Shown here in pieces: positions 26,567 to 35,754 of a stretch of DNA of 64,000 nucleotides; within the stretch, counting starts at the first letter, position 1; each line of letters begins with the position of its first letter. The stretch comes from Rhodanobacter ginsengisoli (GTDB lineage: Bacteria; Pseudomonadota; Gammaproteobacteria; Xanthomonadales; Rhodanobacteraceae). The position numbers and the translations under genes were made by a program. The notes beneath the pieces are model-generated. The model made no database searches. It worked only from the letters and a program-made list of their open reading frames with translations, and was not told the DNA's origin. The stretch lies in NCBI RefSeq assembly GCF_042657065.1, contig NZ_JBHSNF010000004.1, positions 267,737 to 331,736 on the forward strand. Reading direction: 5' to 3'.

Positions 26567-28192
26567 TCAGCCCGGGTCGATCGCACGATAGGTGAAATCG
26601 CGCAGAACGATGCTGCCTTCGCCGGCGCTGTAGATGCCGATCCTCAAGCTGAGAAATTCTCCGAAGACATTGTGGTGGATGCCGGAGACTTCCATGCGAA
26701 GTCCGTGCAGCGTCCAGGTCTTGCCGCCGTCGTGCGAGTAGTGGAACGTGATGACGTTGCGGTCATTGGTCAGGCGTATGCGCACGCGGGAGGTCGAGAT
26801 CGGCGAACGCATCCAAGCCAGCTCCGCGGCGTACTCGAAGGTCTTCAGCGCATGCGGCGAAAATCCGATGCCGACGAACGCCTTCGGGTTGTAGAACAAC
26901 AGCAGGCCGCCCTCGGCCTGGCCGACAAGCTCCAGGGTGACTTCCGCGACGTAGGCGCGATCCCCGGGCAGGCAGGTCAGTGGCATGCTGTCCGCCGGCG
27001 AGCTTCCGCTGGCGTCCAGGTGCAGTCCGTCCGGTCGATAATGGACCCGCCCCATCTCGTCCGGCCGGGGATGGTGAAGGCTCCACTGCACACCGAACTT
27101 GTCGGCGGAGAAGTCATCCGACAACGCCTGACCCGAGGGCCCGTTGCGGCCGCCTCGTGGCTTCGGCAAGGGTCGCGAGAGATCGCCGCCGGTGGCCCGG
27201 AACCAGCCGTCGGCGGTCCATTCCATCGGCTCCAGCAGGGTTTGCCGGCCCAGGGTGCGGAAGCCGTTTTCGTAGCCGTGATACACCATCCACCAGTCGC
27301 CACCCGGTCCTTCGACCAGGCTGGCGTGGCCGCGCGACCACCAGGGCTCGTCCACCGACTGCGTACGCACCAATGGGTTATGCGGGCAGTTCTCCCAGGG
27401 GCCATGCACCGACCGTGATCGCGCCGCGATCACCATGTGGCTGGTGGGTGGACCCGCGGTGCCGCCCACGGCGCTGACCAGATAGAACCAGCCACCATGA
27501 CGGAGCAACTTCGGTCCCTCGGGGGCAAAGTCCTCGACGACCCAGTCCTGCGGATAGCGCCAGGGGGTATAGGCATGTTCGAGCGTGCCATCCGTGGCCA
27601 GGCCGTCGTCGGTGAGCCGGATCATGCGGATGCCGTTGACGAACAGGTAGCGCTTGCCGTCCTCGCCCACCACATGCCCCGGATCGATGCATCCGGCGAT
27701 CTTCAGGTCGATCGGGTCGCTCCATGGGCCGACGATCCGGTCCGCCCAGATCACATGGATCGACCAGCCCGCGTCGCCCACACTGGCGGGGATGTAGATG
27801 AAGTAGCGGCCTGCGTGCTTGCACAGGTCCGCCGCGAAGACGTTGCCGAGCGGCTTGTTCAACGCAGCCGTCAACGGCGCCCAGTTGAGCAGATCGGTGG
27901 AATGCCAGATGACCAGGCCGGGACACGCCTGGAACGGCGTGAACGTCATGTAGTAGTCGTCGCCGTCCTTGAGGATGGTCGGATCGGGATGATCGCCCGC
28001 GACAATCGGATTCAGGTAGGTTCCATCGCCCAGATCGGCGCGACGCTGGCCTTCGATGCCGGGCCGCCAGCGCGTCGCCTGCCCCTGACCGGAGCCACGC
28101 GCGACGGGGGCGGCTGCCTTGAGCGAAAACGGTGCGGCTGCCGCACCCACCAGCATCATCTTGAAGACGTCTCGGCGGGACGTATCCACCAT
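26567..28192 (-). CDS. GH43-family glycosidase with Tat-like signal
   Basis: The protein is about 541 residues. The N-terminus has a twin-arginine-like signal (SRRDVFK followed by a hydrophobic stretch), suggesting folded export to the periplasm. The catalytic set of GH43 is present: Asp70 in DHPDPT, Asp170 in GCIDPGH and Glu225 in APEGPK. A C-terminal beta-sandwich (about 360-541) follows. It could be an arabinofuranosidase, xylosidase or galactosidase of the family. It directly follows the MFS porter of the xylA unit; a GTG at 28201 overlapping the porter stop (GTGA) is an alternative start. It differs clearly from the GH43 at 21062, so the two probably act on different linkages. Confidence 0.87.
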   Translation of the reverse strand: MVDTSRRDVFKMMLVGAAAAPFSLKAAAPVARGSGQGQATRWRPGIEGQRRADLGDGTYLNPIVAGDHPDPTILKDGDDYYMTFTPFQACPGLVIWHSTDLLNWAPLTAALNKPLGNVFAADLCKHAGRYFIYIPASVGDAGWSIHVIWADRIVGPWSDPIDLKIAGCIDPGHVVGEDGKRYLFVNGIRMIRLTDDGLATDGTLEHAYTPWRYPQDWVVEDFAPEGPKLLRHGGWFYLVSAVGGTAGPPTSHMVIAARSRSVHGPWENCPHNPLVRTQSVDEPWWSRGHASLVEGPGGDWWMVYHGYENGFRTLGRQTLLEPMEWTADGWFRATGGDLSRPLPKPRGGRNGPSGQALSDDFSADKFGVQWSLHHPRPDEMGRVHYRPDGLHLDASGSSPADSMPLTCLPGDRAYVAEVTLELVGQAEGGLLLFYNPKAFVGIGFSPHALKTFEYAAELAWMRSPISTSRVRIRLTNDRNVITFHYSHDGGKTWTLHGLRMEVSGIHHNVFGEFLSLRIGIYSAGEGSIVLRDFTYRAIDPG

Positions 28193-28197
28193 GCTCG

Positions 28198-29619
28198 TCA
28201 CCCCGGCATCTGTTCGAGTTCCTTGCCGTTGGTTTCGTCGACGTACTTGAGCACGAAGACCACCGACAGCAGCGCGGCGAGGGCGTAGATGCCGTAGGCG
28301 CTGGCCAGGCCGATGCCGGCAAGCAGGATCGGGAAGGTGATGGTGATGAGGAAGTTCGCCGTCCATTGCGCCGCGCCCGCGGCCGCCAGTGCCGAGCCGC
28401 GGATCTGGTTGGGGAACATCTCGCCCAGCATCACCCACATCACCGGGCCCCAGGAGACATTGAAGAACACCACGTAGGCATTCGCCGCCACCAGCGCCAG
28501 CACGCCCATGGGCCCGGACAAGGCCAGCTGGCCGCCGGCGCCCGTGCCCGCACTGGCGAACGCACAGGCGACCACGGCCAGGGTCACCGTCATGCCGGCC
28601 GAGCCGATCCACAGCAGCGGCTTGCGTCCGATCCGATCGATCAGCATCAACGCCACCAGGCAGGCGCCGATGCTCAGCGCCCCGGACAGCACGTTGATCA
28701 GCAGGGCGTCGCTCTCGGAAAAGCCCACCGCCTGCCACAGCACGGCGCCGTAGTAGAACACCACGTTGATGCCGACCAGTTGCTGGAACGTGGCCAGGCC
28801 GATGCCGACCCAGACGATCGGCCGGATCCGGCGGCGGGCCTGGTCGAACAGGTCGCGCAGTCGCGGGCGGTGGTCCGCTGCCAGCGAACCCTGGATGTCG
28901 CTCAACGTGAGCCGCGCCGTGAACTCGCCGTAGAGGCGCGTCAACACCTGCAGCGCCTGCTCCTTGCGACCCTTGGCCACCAGATAGCGCGGACTCTCCG
29001 GAATGCCAACCAGCGCCAGCAGGAACAACGCGGCCGGAATCATCTCGATCCAGAACATCCAGCGCCACGCCTCGAAGCCCCACCACAAGGGATTGACCGA
29101 CGACCCGGCGATGCCCGCCAGCGCATAGTTGCTGAGGAAGGCGGCGAACAAGCCGGAGATGATCGCGATCTGCTGCACCGTGGCGAGCCGGCCGCGATAG
29201 CGCGCCGGCGACACCTCGCTGATGTAGGCCGGCGACATCACGCTGGCCGCACCCACGGCCAACCCGCCGATGATCCGGTAGATCACGAACGCGGTGGACG
29301 CCCCGGCGATGCCCGAGCCCCAGCCGGAGACGACGAAGCACAGCGCCGCGACGATCAACACGCTGCGGCGGCCGTACAGGTCGGCCATGCGTCCGGCAAA
29401 GAACGCACCGACCGCGCATCCCAGCAGCATCGAGGCGACATTGAAGCCGGTACCGAAGGAATCCGCGTGGAACGCCTTCTGCAGTCCCTCGACGGTGCCG
29501 TTGATGACGCCGCTGTCGAAGCCGAACAGGAAGCCGCCGATGGTGGCGACCAGGCTGATCAGCACGATGAAGCCGGTATTTTCGCTGCTCTGTTGTTGTG
29601 TTGCGACGGCAACGTTCAT
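28198..29619 (-). CDS. MFS sugar porter, probable D-xylose:H+ symporter
   Basis: This twelve-helix inner-membrane protein of 473 residues belongs to the sugar-porter family. It shows GFLFGFDSGVINGT in TM1, DLYGRR after TM2, PESPRYL, QQLVGINVVFYYG in TM7, DRIGRKP after TM8 and WGPVMWVMLGEMFPNQIRG before TM11. The last motif is typical of XylE-like transporters. It lies 76 bp after xylB and leads into the GH43 gene, so D-xylose uptake is the best guess. The MFS protein at 3347 is only distantly similar, suggesting separate substrates for the two porters. Confidence 0.9.
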   Translation of the reverse strand: MNVAVATQQQSSENTGFIVLISLVATIGGFLFGFDSGVINGTVEGLQKAFHADSFGTGFNVASMLLGCAVGAFFAGRMADLYGRRSVLIVAALCFVVSGWGSGIAGASTAFVIYRIIGGLAVGAASVMSPAYISEVSPARYRGRLATVQQIAIISGLFAAFLSNYALAGIAGSSVNPLWWGFEAWRWMFWIEMIPAALFLLALVGIPESPRYLVAKGRKEQALQVLTRLYGEFTARLTLSDIQGSLAADHRPRLRDLFDQARRRIRPIVWVGIGLATFQQLVGINVVFYYGAVLWQAVGFSESDALLINVLSGALSIGACLVALMLIDRIGRKPLLWIGSAGMTVTLAVVACAFASAGTGAGGQLALSGPMGVLALVAANAYVVFFNVSWGPVMWVMLGEMFPNQIRGSALAAAGAAQWTANFLITITFPILLAGIGLASAYGIYALAALLSVVFVLKYVDETNGKELEQMPG

Positions 29620-29695
29620 GCCTGTTCCCCTGGATAGAGTTTCTGCGTGACCGACAAAGAATCGACTGTACCAGCGCGACGGATCCGGCCTGGCT

Positions 29696-31201
29696 TCACG
29701 CCGCGTGGCCGCGGCCGTCCACCGCGGGATCGTCGCGGCGCAATCCCTTCAGCCGCGCGTAGAGTTCGCGAAACACCGGCTGGCGCCGCGCGAGATAGTC
29801 CTGGTGGCGGTCCATGTGCGGTTGCAGCACCTGCAGCAGCGGCGGTGGCGGGCAGGCGGCGGCGGGGTCCTCGTCGCCGTCCACTGCCATGCGCGCCAGA
29901 CGCGCCGCGCCCAGCGCGGGACCGACGTCGCCCCCGCTGTGCAGCTGCAGCGGTCGGCCGAGGATGTCGGCCAGCATCTGCAACCAGTACGTGCTGCGCG
30001 TGCCGCCACCGATCACGCTGACCGGCCCGGTGTCCACGCCGGCCGCCCGCACCGCCTCTATGCCGTCGAGCAGGCCCAGGCCGACGCCTTCCAGCACCGC
30101 ATGCACCATGTCTTCGCGCCGCGTGCCCGGGGTCAGTCCATAGAACAGCCCGGCGGCATGCACGTCGTTGTGCGGCGTGCGCTCGCCGCTGAGGTAGGGC
30201 AGGAACCAGGGCCGCTGCGCCTGCATCGGCGCGGCCTGTGCGGCCTCCAGCATGCGGCCGACGCCGTCATAGCCGCCCCACCGCGCGGCCACGTCCAGAC
30301 AGCTGGCGGCGTTGAGCATCACCGACATCAGGTGCCAGGTATCGGGCAGCGCATGGCAGAAGCTGTGCACCGCCTGTTGCGGCAGCGCATGGAAGCCGTC
30401 GGACACCGCGAAGAACACGCCGGACGTGCCCAGCGACAGCATCGCCTGACCCGGCCGCACCACACCCATGCCGACGGCGCCGGCCGCGTTGTCGCCACCG
30501 CCGGCGGCGATCGCCACCTCGCCCATCGACCAGCGTCGCGCCAGGTCGCCGCGCAGGTAGCCGGTCACCCGCGAGCCTTCCGCCAGGCCCGGCATCTGCG
30601 CCTGGTCGAGGCCGCAGGCGGCCAGCATCGCCGGGCTCCAGGCGCGCCGCCCCACGTCCAGCCACAGCGTGCCGGCCGCGTCCGAGGGATCGCTGACGAA
30701 GTCGCCGCTCAACCGGTAGCGCAGGTAATCCTTGGGCAGCAGCACCTTGTCGATGCGCCCGAACAGTTCCGGCTCATGCCGGCGCAGCCACAGCAGCTTC
30801 GGCGCGGTGAACCCCGGCATTGCCAGGTTGCCGGTGATCGCACGAAACGCCGCCACGCGTTCCAGCTCGGCACACTCGGCCTCGCTGCGGCCGTCGTTCC
30901 ACAGGATCGCGGGACGCAACACCTGCCCCTGCGCGTCCAGCAGGGTCGCGCCATGCATCTGCCCGGTCAGTCCGATCGCCTCGATCGCCGCGGGCGCCAG
31001 CCCATGCTGCACGGCCTGCAGGATCAGCTGGTCCATCGCCGCCCGCGTGGCCTGCCACCACTGCTCGGGATCCTGCTCCGACCAGCGCGGATGGGGCTGC
31101 GACAACGTCAGCGGCGCGGTCGCGCTGGCGCGCAGCGTGCCGTCGCGATCCAGCAGCACGGCCTTCACGCCGGAGGTGCCCAGGTCGATGCCGACGAACA
31201 T
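29696..31201 (-). CDS. xylB: Xylulokinase XylB
   Basis: The protein is 501 residues, a FGGY carbohydrate kinase. The phosphate loop reads GIDLGTSGVKAVLLD at the start. Then come LTGQMHGA, ILWNDGR and AAGGGDNAAGAVG, plus YLSGERTPHND and a final GGGTRSTYW adenosine motif; all are typical of xylulokinases. It converts D-xylulose to xylulose-5-phosphate. The ATG at 31201 is preceded by GGGAGG. It lies 42 bp after xylA in the same direction, followed by the xylose porter. Confidence 0.95.
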   Translation of the reverse strand: MFVGIDLGTSGVKAVLLDRDGTLRASATAPLTLSQPHPRWSEQDPEQWWQATRAAMDQLILQAVQHGLAPAAIEAIGLTGQMHGATLLDAQGQVLRPAILWNDGRSEAECAELERVAAFRAITGNLAMPGFTAPKLLWLRRHEPELFGRIDKVLLPKDYLRYRLSGDFVSDPSDAAGTLWLDVGRRAWSPAMLAACGLDQAQMPGLAEGSRVTGYLRGDLARRWSMGEVAIAAGGGDNAAGAVGMGVVRPGQAMLSLGTSGVFFAVSDGFHALPQQAVHSFCHALPDTWHLMSVMLNAASCLDVAARWGGYDGVGRMLEAAQAAPMQAQRPWFLPYLSGERTPHNDVHAAGLFYGLTPGTRREDMVHAVLEGVGLGLLDGIEAVRAAGVDTGPVSVIGGGTRSTYWLQMLADILGRPLQLHSGGDVGPALGAARLARMAVDGDEDPAAACPPPPLLQVLQPHMDRHQDYLARRQPVFRELYARLKGLRRDDPAVDGRGHAA

Positions 31202-31243
31202 CAGTGCGGCCTCCCGCGCGGGCACACGGACGGGTGCATGCGC

Positions 31244-32560
31244 TCAGCCATGGATGAAGCGGGTGACCAGGTTCTCCAGCCGCTCCTGCTCGCCGCTGAC
31301 GTGGCGGGGATTGAACTGCTGCGCCAGCGCCTCGTCGCTGACGCTGGCCAGGCTGCTTCCACTGGCCATGATGCGCTGGCCCAGTTCGCCGTCCCAGGCG
31401 GCGTAGCGCTGCGCCTTGAGCTCGCCCAGCAGGTCGCGCTCCAGCATGCCGGCGGCGCGCTGCAACGCCAGCGCCAGCACGTCCATCGCGCCGATATGGC
31501 CGTGGAACAGGTCCGCCGGGGTGTTGCTCTGGCGGCGCACCTTGGTATCGAAATTCAGGCCGCCCTTGCCGAAGCCGCCGGCCTTGAGGATCTCGTACAT
31601 CACCAGCGTGGATTCCTCCACGCTGTTGGGGAACTGGTCGGTGTCCCAGCCGTTCTGCGCATCGCCGCGGTTGGCGTCGATGCTGCCGAACACGCCCAGC
31701 GCGATCGCGGTGGCCACCTCATGGTGGAACGAGTGCCCGGCCAGGGTCGCGTGGTTGCCTTCGATGTTGGTCTTGATCTCGCCTTCCAGGCCGAAGTCCT
31801 TGAGGAAGCCGCAGACGGTGGCGACGTCGTAGTCGTACTGGTGCTTGGTCGGTTCCTGCGGCTTGGGCTCGATCAGGATGTCGCCGTCGAAACCGAGCTT
31901 GTACTTGTGCTCGACCGCCATGTTCATGAAACGGCCCAGCTGCTCGCGCTCGCGCCGGATGTCGGTGTTGAGCAGGGTGTCGTAGCCCTCGCGTCCACCC
32001 CACAGCACGTAGTTCGCCCCGCCCAGGCGCCGGGTGGCCGCCATCGCGTGCGACACCTGCGTCGCCGCATAGGCGAACACCTCCGGCTGCGGGCTGGTCG
32101 CCGCTCCGGCCGCGTAGCGCGGGTGGGAAAACAGGTTGGCGGTGCCCCACAGCAGCTTGATGCCGGTCTGCTCCTGCTTGCGCTCGAGCACGTCCAGCAT
32201 CTGCGCGAAGTTGTTCACGTACTCGCGCAGGCTGCTCCCCTCCGGCGCCACGTCGGTGTCGTGGAAGGTGTAGAACGGCGCGCCGAGCCGGGAAAAGAAA
32301 TCGAAGGCCGCGTCGGCCTTGGCCAGCGACATCGCCATCGCGTCGCCGCCGGTCTGCCAGGGGCGCTCGAAGGTGGGCTGGCCGAACATGTCGGCGCCCG
32401 GCCAGACGAAGGTGTGCCAGTAGCACACGGCAAAGCGCAGGTGTTCGGCCATCGTCTTGCCCAGCACGCGCCGCCCGGCGTCGTAATGGCGGAAGGCCAG
32501 CGGCTGCTCGCTGTCCGGCCCTTCGTAACGCACCGGCGCGATGGAATCGAAATATGACAT
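31244..32560 (-). CDS. xylA: Xylose isomerase XylA
   Basis: The protein is 438 residues, a class II xylose isomerase. It shows the signatures YTFHDTDVAPEG, LIEPKPQEPTKHQYD, IEGNHATLAGHSFHHE and the metal site DANRGD with the following GWDTD. It interconverts D-xylose and D-xylulose in the cytoplasm, taking the xylose released by the GH31 enzyme. A GAGGAAG ribosome site supports the ATG at 32560. The gene is preceded by promoter element C and diverges from xylR. Confidence 0.97.
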   Translation of the reverse strand: MSYFDSIAPVRYEGPDSEQPLAFRHYDAGRRVLGKTMAEHLRFAVCYWHTFVWPGADMFGQPTFERPWQTGGDAMAMSLAKADAAFDFFSRLGAPFYTFHDTDVAPEGSSLREYVNNFAQMLDVLERKQEQTGIKLLWGTANLFSHPRYAAGAATSPQPEVFAYAATQVSHAMAATRRLGGANYVLWGGREGYDTLLNTDIRREREQLGRFMNMAVEHKYKLGFDGDILIEPKPQEPTKHQYDYDVATVCGFLKDFGLEGEIKTNIEGNHATLAGHSFHHEVATAIALGVFGSIDANRGDAQNGWDTDQFPNSVEESTLVMYEILKAGGFGKGGLNFDTKVRRQSNTPADLFHGHIGAMDVLALALQRAAGMLERDLLGELKAQRYAAWDGELGQRIMASGSSLASVSDEALAQQFNPRHVSGEQERLENLVTRFIHG

Positions 32561-33018
32561 GTGACTTCCTCAAGTTGAGCCTGTCGGGACACGGCCGGAC
32601 CGGTGCCGCCGCCCCGTCCGGCGGCCTGTCCCGGCCGCCGATGACATTTCCTTTCGCATGGCCCGCGTCGGCGCGGACCACGACCTGCATTCCCGAGTCC
32701 CCGTGCCGCCGCGTGGCCCGCAACCGGGCCGGGCCGGTTGCGGCGACGAACGCCCGCGGATCGAGGGTGTCGAGGGCGCTGCCGCCGCCGACCTCGGGTT
32801 CATGCTGCGGCGAGGGCCGGGACCGCGCAATTACGATATTGCCCAGAGCGACTGATGTTTCTTCTTTTGCACCCGCCGCAAATGCCCCTGTGCCCCCATT
32901 CACTCGTGCTAGCCTCGGACAGGAAACCCGGGGGTATTCCGGGCGATGTTCGACTTGTCCTGGATCAGGCGTGACGGAATGGCTGCCGCGCGCCCCGGCA
33001 ACCACACGGGCGCTTCTC
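32561..33018. other. Divergent xylA-xylR intergenic region
   Basis: No gene is seen in these 458 bp. They hold promoter element C (32801-32881), about 240 bp upstream of the xylA start. The xylR start lies 137 bp to the right of the element. An AT-richer stretch at about 32896-32925 could hold the xylR promoter, but no convincing -35/-10 pair was found for the rightward direction. Confidence 0.6.
32801..32881 (-). promoter_or_regulatory. 81-bp xyloglucan/xylose promoter element, copy C (xylA-xylR)
   Basis: This is the third copy of the element, with CATGCT, CAATTAC, GTTTCTTCTTTTGC (32857-32870) and GCCGCAA at identical spacing to copies A and B. It has the same orientation relative to the leftward xylA unit. 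Its presence beside xylA and the AraC-type xylR gene is the main reason to propose that XylR binds GCAAAAGAAGAAAC. It may also influence xylR itself. Confidence 0.75.
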
Positions 33019-34209
33019 ATGGGCACTCCACACGGCGTACATCGCATTGCCCTGCTGTTCAATGCGAACAAGGTCTACGATCGCCAGATCATCGCCGGGG
33101 TCGGCGCGTACCTGACCTCGACCCGCGTCAGCTGGGATCTGTTCATGGAGGAAGACTTCCGCTGCCGGCTCACCGGCCTGGCCGACTGGTGCGGCGACGG
33201 CATCATCGCGGACTTCGACGACCCCCAGGTCTGCGCCGCGCTGCGCGAGGTCAACGTGCCGGTGGTGGCGGTGGGCGGCTCCTACACCGATGCGTCGCGC
33301 TACCCGGAAGGCCTGCCCTACATCGCCACCGACAACGCCAAGCTGGTGCGGCTGGGCTACGACCACCTGATCGAGCAGGGACTGGAGAACTTCGCGTTCT
33401 ACTCGCTGCCGGTCGGGCCGGCCCACCGCTGGGCGGAGGAGCGCGAACGCCTGTTCGGCGAGATGGTCGCCAACGACGGCCTGACCAGCTTCATCTATCA
33501 CGGCCATGCCACCAGCGCGGCGGGCTGGAGCGAGGCGACGGACGCGCTGATCGCCTGGCTGAAATCGCTGCCCAAGCCGGTCGGCGTGCTGGCCGCCACC
33601 GATGCGCGCGCGCGCCAGCTGCTGCAGGCCTGCATGATGGCCGACATCCCGGTGCCCGACGAAGTCGCCATCGTCGGCATCGACAACGACCCGCTGGCGC
33701 GCATGCTCTGCCGCATCCCGCTGACCTCGGTGCAACAGGGCACCGAGGAAATGGGCCGCGCCGCCGCCCACCTGCTGCACCGCATGCTGCACGGCGCGAA
33801 TTGCAGCGACACCCGCGTGCTGGTGCCGCCCGAAGGCCTGCACGTGGCGGCGTCGAGTCTGCATCAGACCGTGCGCAGCCCGTACGTGATGCGGGCGCTG
33901 CACTACATCCGCCAGTACGGCTGCCTCGGCATCCGCACCGAACAGGTGGCGAATTACGTGGGCGTCTCGCGCTCGCTGCTGGAAGAGCATTTCCGGCGCA
34001 GCCTCAAACGCAGCGTCCACCAGGAAATCCTGCGGCACAAGCTGGAGATTGCGCAGGACCTGCTGCGCAGCGGCGAATCCGCGATGACCGATATCGCCGT
34101 GCGCTGCGGCTTCACCTCGGTGCAATACCTCTACACCGTGTTCCGCCGCGAACTGGGCTGCACGCCCAAGGCGTTCCAGGAAAGCCAGCATGGTGAGGTG
34201 GTGCACTGA
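33019..34209 (+). CDS. xylR: Xylose-responsive AraC-family activator XylR
   Basis: The protein is 396 residues and strongly resembles E. coli XylR. The N-terminal periplasmic-binding-protein-like domain (RIALLFNANKVYDRQ, DGIIADFDD, VGGSY, YIATDN, TDARAR) senses D-xylose. The C-terminal AraC helix-turn-helix (about 295-390) contains HYIRQYGCLGI, VGVSRSLLEEHF and the second-helix signature CGFTSVQYLYTVFRRELG. It would activate the xylA unit and, on the repeated promoter element, the GH74 and TonB-receptor units. The ATG at 33019 matches the E. coli N-terminus, although no strong ribosome site precedes it. Confidence 0.95.
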   Translation: MGTPHGVHRIALLFNANKVYDRQIIAGVGAYLTSTRVSWDLFMEEDFRCRLTGLADWCGDGIIADFDDPQVCAALREVNVPVVAVGGSYTDASRYPEGLPYIATDNAKLVRLGYDHLIEQGLENFAFYSLPVGPAHRWAEERERLFGEMVANDGLTSFIYHGHATSAAGWSEATDALIAWLKSLPKPVGVLAATDARARQLLQACMMADIPVPDEVAIVGIDNDPLARMLCRIPLTSVQQGTEEMGRAAAHLLHRMLHGANCSDTRVLVPPEGLHVAASSLHQTVRSPYVMRALHYIRQYGCLGIRTEQVANYVGVSRSLLEEHFRRSLKRSVHQEILRHKLEIAQDLLRSGESAMTDIAVRCGFTSVQYLYTVFRRELGCTPKAFQESQHGEVVH

Positions 34210-34327
34210 GTCGCGCGGGGTGCGGGAGGGCGCTGCGCACACGGGGAGCAACGTGACCGGGTGAGTTGGCCGGCCAAGGCGCTATCCTTTTCGGACGCCG
34301 AGAGAGGCGCGACCTGCCGGATCCACC

Positions 34328-34954
34328 TTGTTCGACCAACCCATCGTGATGCTCGATTTCGAGACCACCGGTCTGAGCGCCGCCGGCGGCGACCGCATCA
34401 CCGAAGTCGCCGCCCTGCGCATCGTCGATGGCGTGGTGACCGAGCGCTACGTCACCCTGATCAATTGCGGTGTGCGCATTCCGTCCTTCGTCACCGCGCT
34501 GACCGGCATCTCCCAGCGGATGGTCGACAACGCCCCACCGGTGACGCAGGTGCTGCCCCAGCTGCTGGAGTTCATCGGCGACGACGTCCTGGCCGCCCAC
34601 AACGCCAGCTTCGACGCCCGCTTCCTGCTCGCCGAGAGCGAACGGCAGGGCCTGTCGCCCCGCCACCGCGGCCTGATCTGCTCACTGAAGCTCGCCCGCC
34701 GGATGCTGCCCGGCCAGACCAGCTACAAGCTCGGCGGCCTGGCGCACGCCCTGAACATCACCTACCGCGGCAGCGCCCATCGCGCGGAAGCCGACGCCGA
34801 GGTGTCGACGCGGTTGCTGCTGCATATCGGCGACTCTTTATGCCATCGGTATCGCTGCCAGGCGATCGCCCCGGGATTGCTCGAGGCAATCAATCGGCAG
34901 AGTGCGGCCAAGGTGCCGCAATTTTTGAGTCGCAGTTTTGGGGCAGTCCGCTGA
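34328..34954 (+). CDS. DnaQ-like 3'-5' exonuclease (DEDDh family)
   Basis: The protein is about 208 residues. Exonuclease motif I is VMLDFETTG (Asp and Glu near 10-12), motif II is LAAHNASFDARFL, and motif III is the late H-R-A-E-A-D-AE region, as in DNA polymerase III epsilon-type enzymes. It lacks the epsilon C-terminal tail that binds the polymerase, so it is a stand-alone exonuclease. The TTG at 34328 is the likely start; GTG 34346 and ATG 34349 are alternatives. The last codons (AAKVPQFLSRSF) form one copy of a 40-bp repeat whose partner lies at 35808. It borders the defence island. Confidence 0.85.
   Translation: MFDQPIVMLDFETTGLSAAGGDRITEVAALRIVDGVVTERYVTLINCGVRIPSFVTALTGISQRMVDNAPPVTQVLPQLLEFIGDDVLAAHNASFDARFLLAESERQGLSPRHRGLICSLKLARRMLPGQTSYKLGGLAHALNITYRGSAHRAEADAEVSTRLLLHIGDSLCHRYRCQAIAPGLLEAINRQSAAKVPQFLSRSFGAVR
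34904..34943 (+). repeat. 40-bp direct repeat, copy 1 (inside exonuclease 3' end)
   Basis: The block starts GCGGCCAAGGTGCCG and continues AATTTTTGAGTCG. It matches 35808-35847 at 36 of 40 positions without gaps. In this copy it encodes the exonuclease tail AAKVPQFLSRSF. The second copy could encode AAKVPEFLSRRF, so the similarity also holds at protein level. Confidence 0.7.
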
Positions 34955-35316
34955 GGGCTTTACGCCTGAACGCGGACACTTCCGGGAAGGCCTAGGATCG
35001 GTGAATCAGAGCGTGATGGCCACCTGATGCGTCGGATGATCAACAAGATCGACACCGTGAACGTCAACGGCCGGGCCGAGCGCAAGTGTCTGGTCCCGCC
35101 TGGTTCCGGTAGTCCCCGAAGAGCACGGCGAGCTCCTGGAAGCACCTGTCATCGGGGGTGATGGCGGCAAGGACTGGCGGCGATGCCGCCAGTCGGGTGG
35201 CCGCGGTGACGCACGCGGCAGTCGAGCAGCGCCGAGGCGCAACAACTTTTCGACGTCGCGGCAACCTGCCGGAACAGACAATGCGCCCACGTTCCCTGAC
35301 GACACAGGAGCTCGCC
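34955..35316. other. Intergenic region with strong hairpin
   Basis: These 362 bp between the exonuclease and the small protein at 35317 show no supportable gene. They contain a 10-bp perfect stem at 35172-35194 (GACTGGCGGC, loop GAT, GCCGCCAGTC) without a T-run. It could be a structured RNA or protein-binding site. No clear promoter was recognised for the following gene. Confidence 0.5.
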
Positions 35317-35730
35317 ATGACCCACGCCGACAAGCTCAAGGGCAACAGCAAAAACGCCTCCACGCCGACTTCGGCAACGTCGGGCACAGGCAGACGCGCC
35401 GGCCGCTCATCGTACAAGGCCGAGGATGTGATCCGCCGAGCCACGCAGCCGGAGGGTGGCGTGGGTGGCCAGAGCGGCACCGGTCAGCGGCGACCGCATC
35501 ACGCCGTCGACGAGGCATCAGGCAAACAGGCCACGCAGTCGCCGACATCCAGAGAGACCGAGCTGCCCGAGCCGCCCGCCGGGCCGGGCTATCAGAGCGG
35601 CGGCCGCGGGATGGACCGCGAACAACGCGTCGCCGAGCGCAAGCGGCGCGAGAGCGGAGCGGGCAAGATGATGGACCAGGGCCCCGGTCTCGACCCGCCA
35701 CCCGGCGCGCCTTTTCGTCCCCGGCACTAG
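35317..35730 (+). CDS. Small hydrophilic, probably disordered protein of unknown function
   Basis: The protein is 137 residues. It starts at an ATG preceded by AGGAG seven bases upstream, which is the main support for coding. The sequence is rich in Gly, Ser, Thr, Pro, Arg and Gln. It has no hydrophobic segment, no signal peptide and no motif I recognise. The C-terminal third is charged (DREQRVAERKRRE) and ends PPPGAPFRPRH. It lies between the two copies of the 40-bp repeat. An upstream in-frame extension to 35158 lacks start signals. No function is proposed. Confidence 0.6.
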   Translation: MTHADKLKGNSKNASTPTSATSGTGRRAGRSSYKAEDVIRRATQPEGGVGGQSGTGQRRPHHAVDEASGKQATQSPTSRETELPEPPAGPGYQSGGRGMDREQRVAERKRRESGAGKMMDQGPGLDPPPGAPFRPRH

Positions 35731-35754
35731 GCCGGGCGACGCACGCGACGAAGG

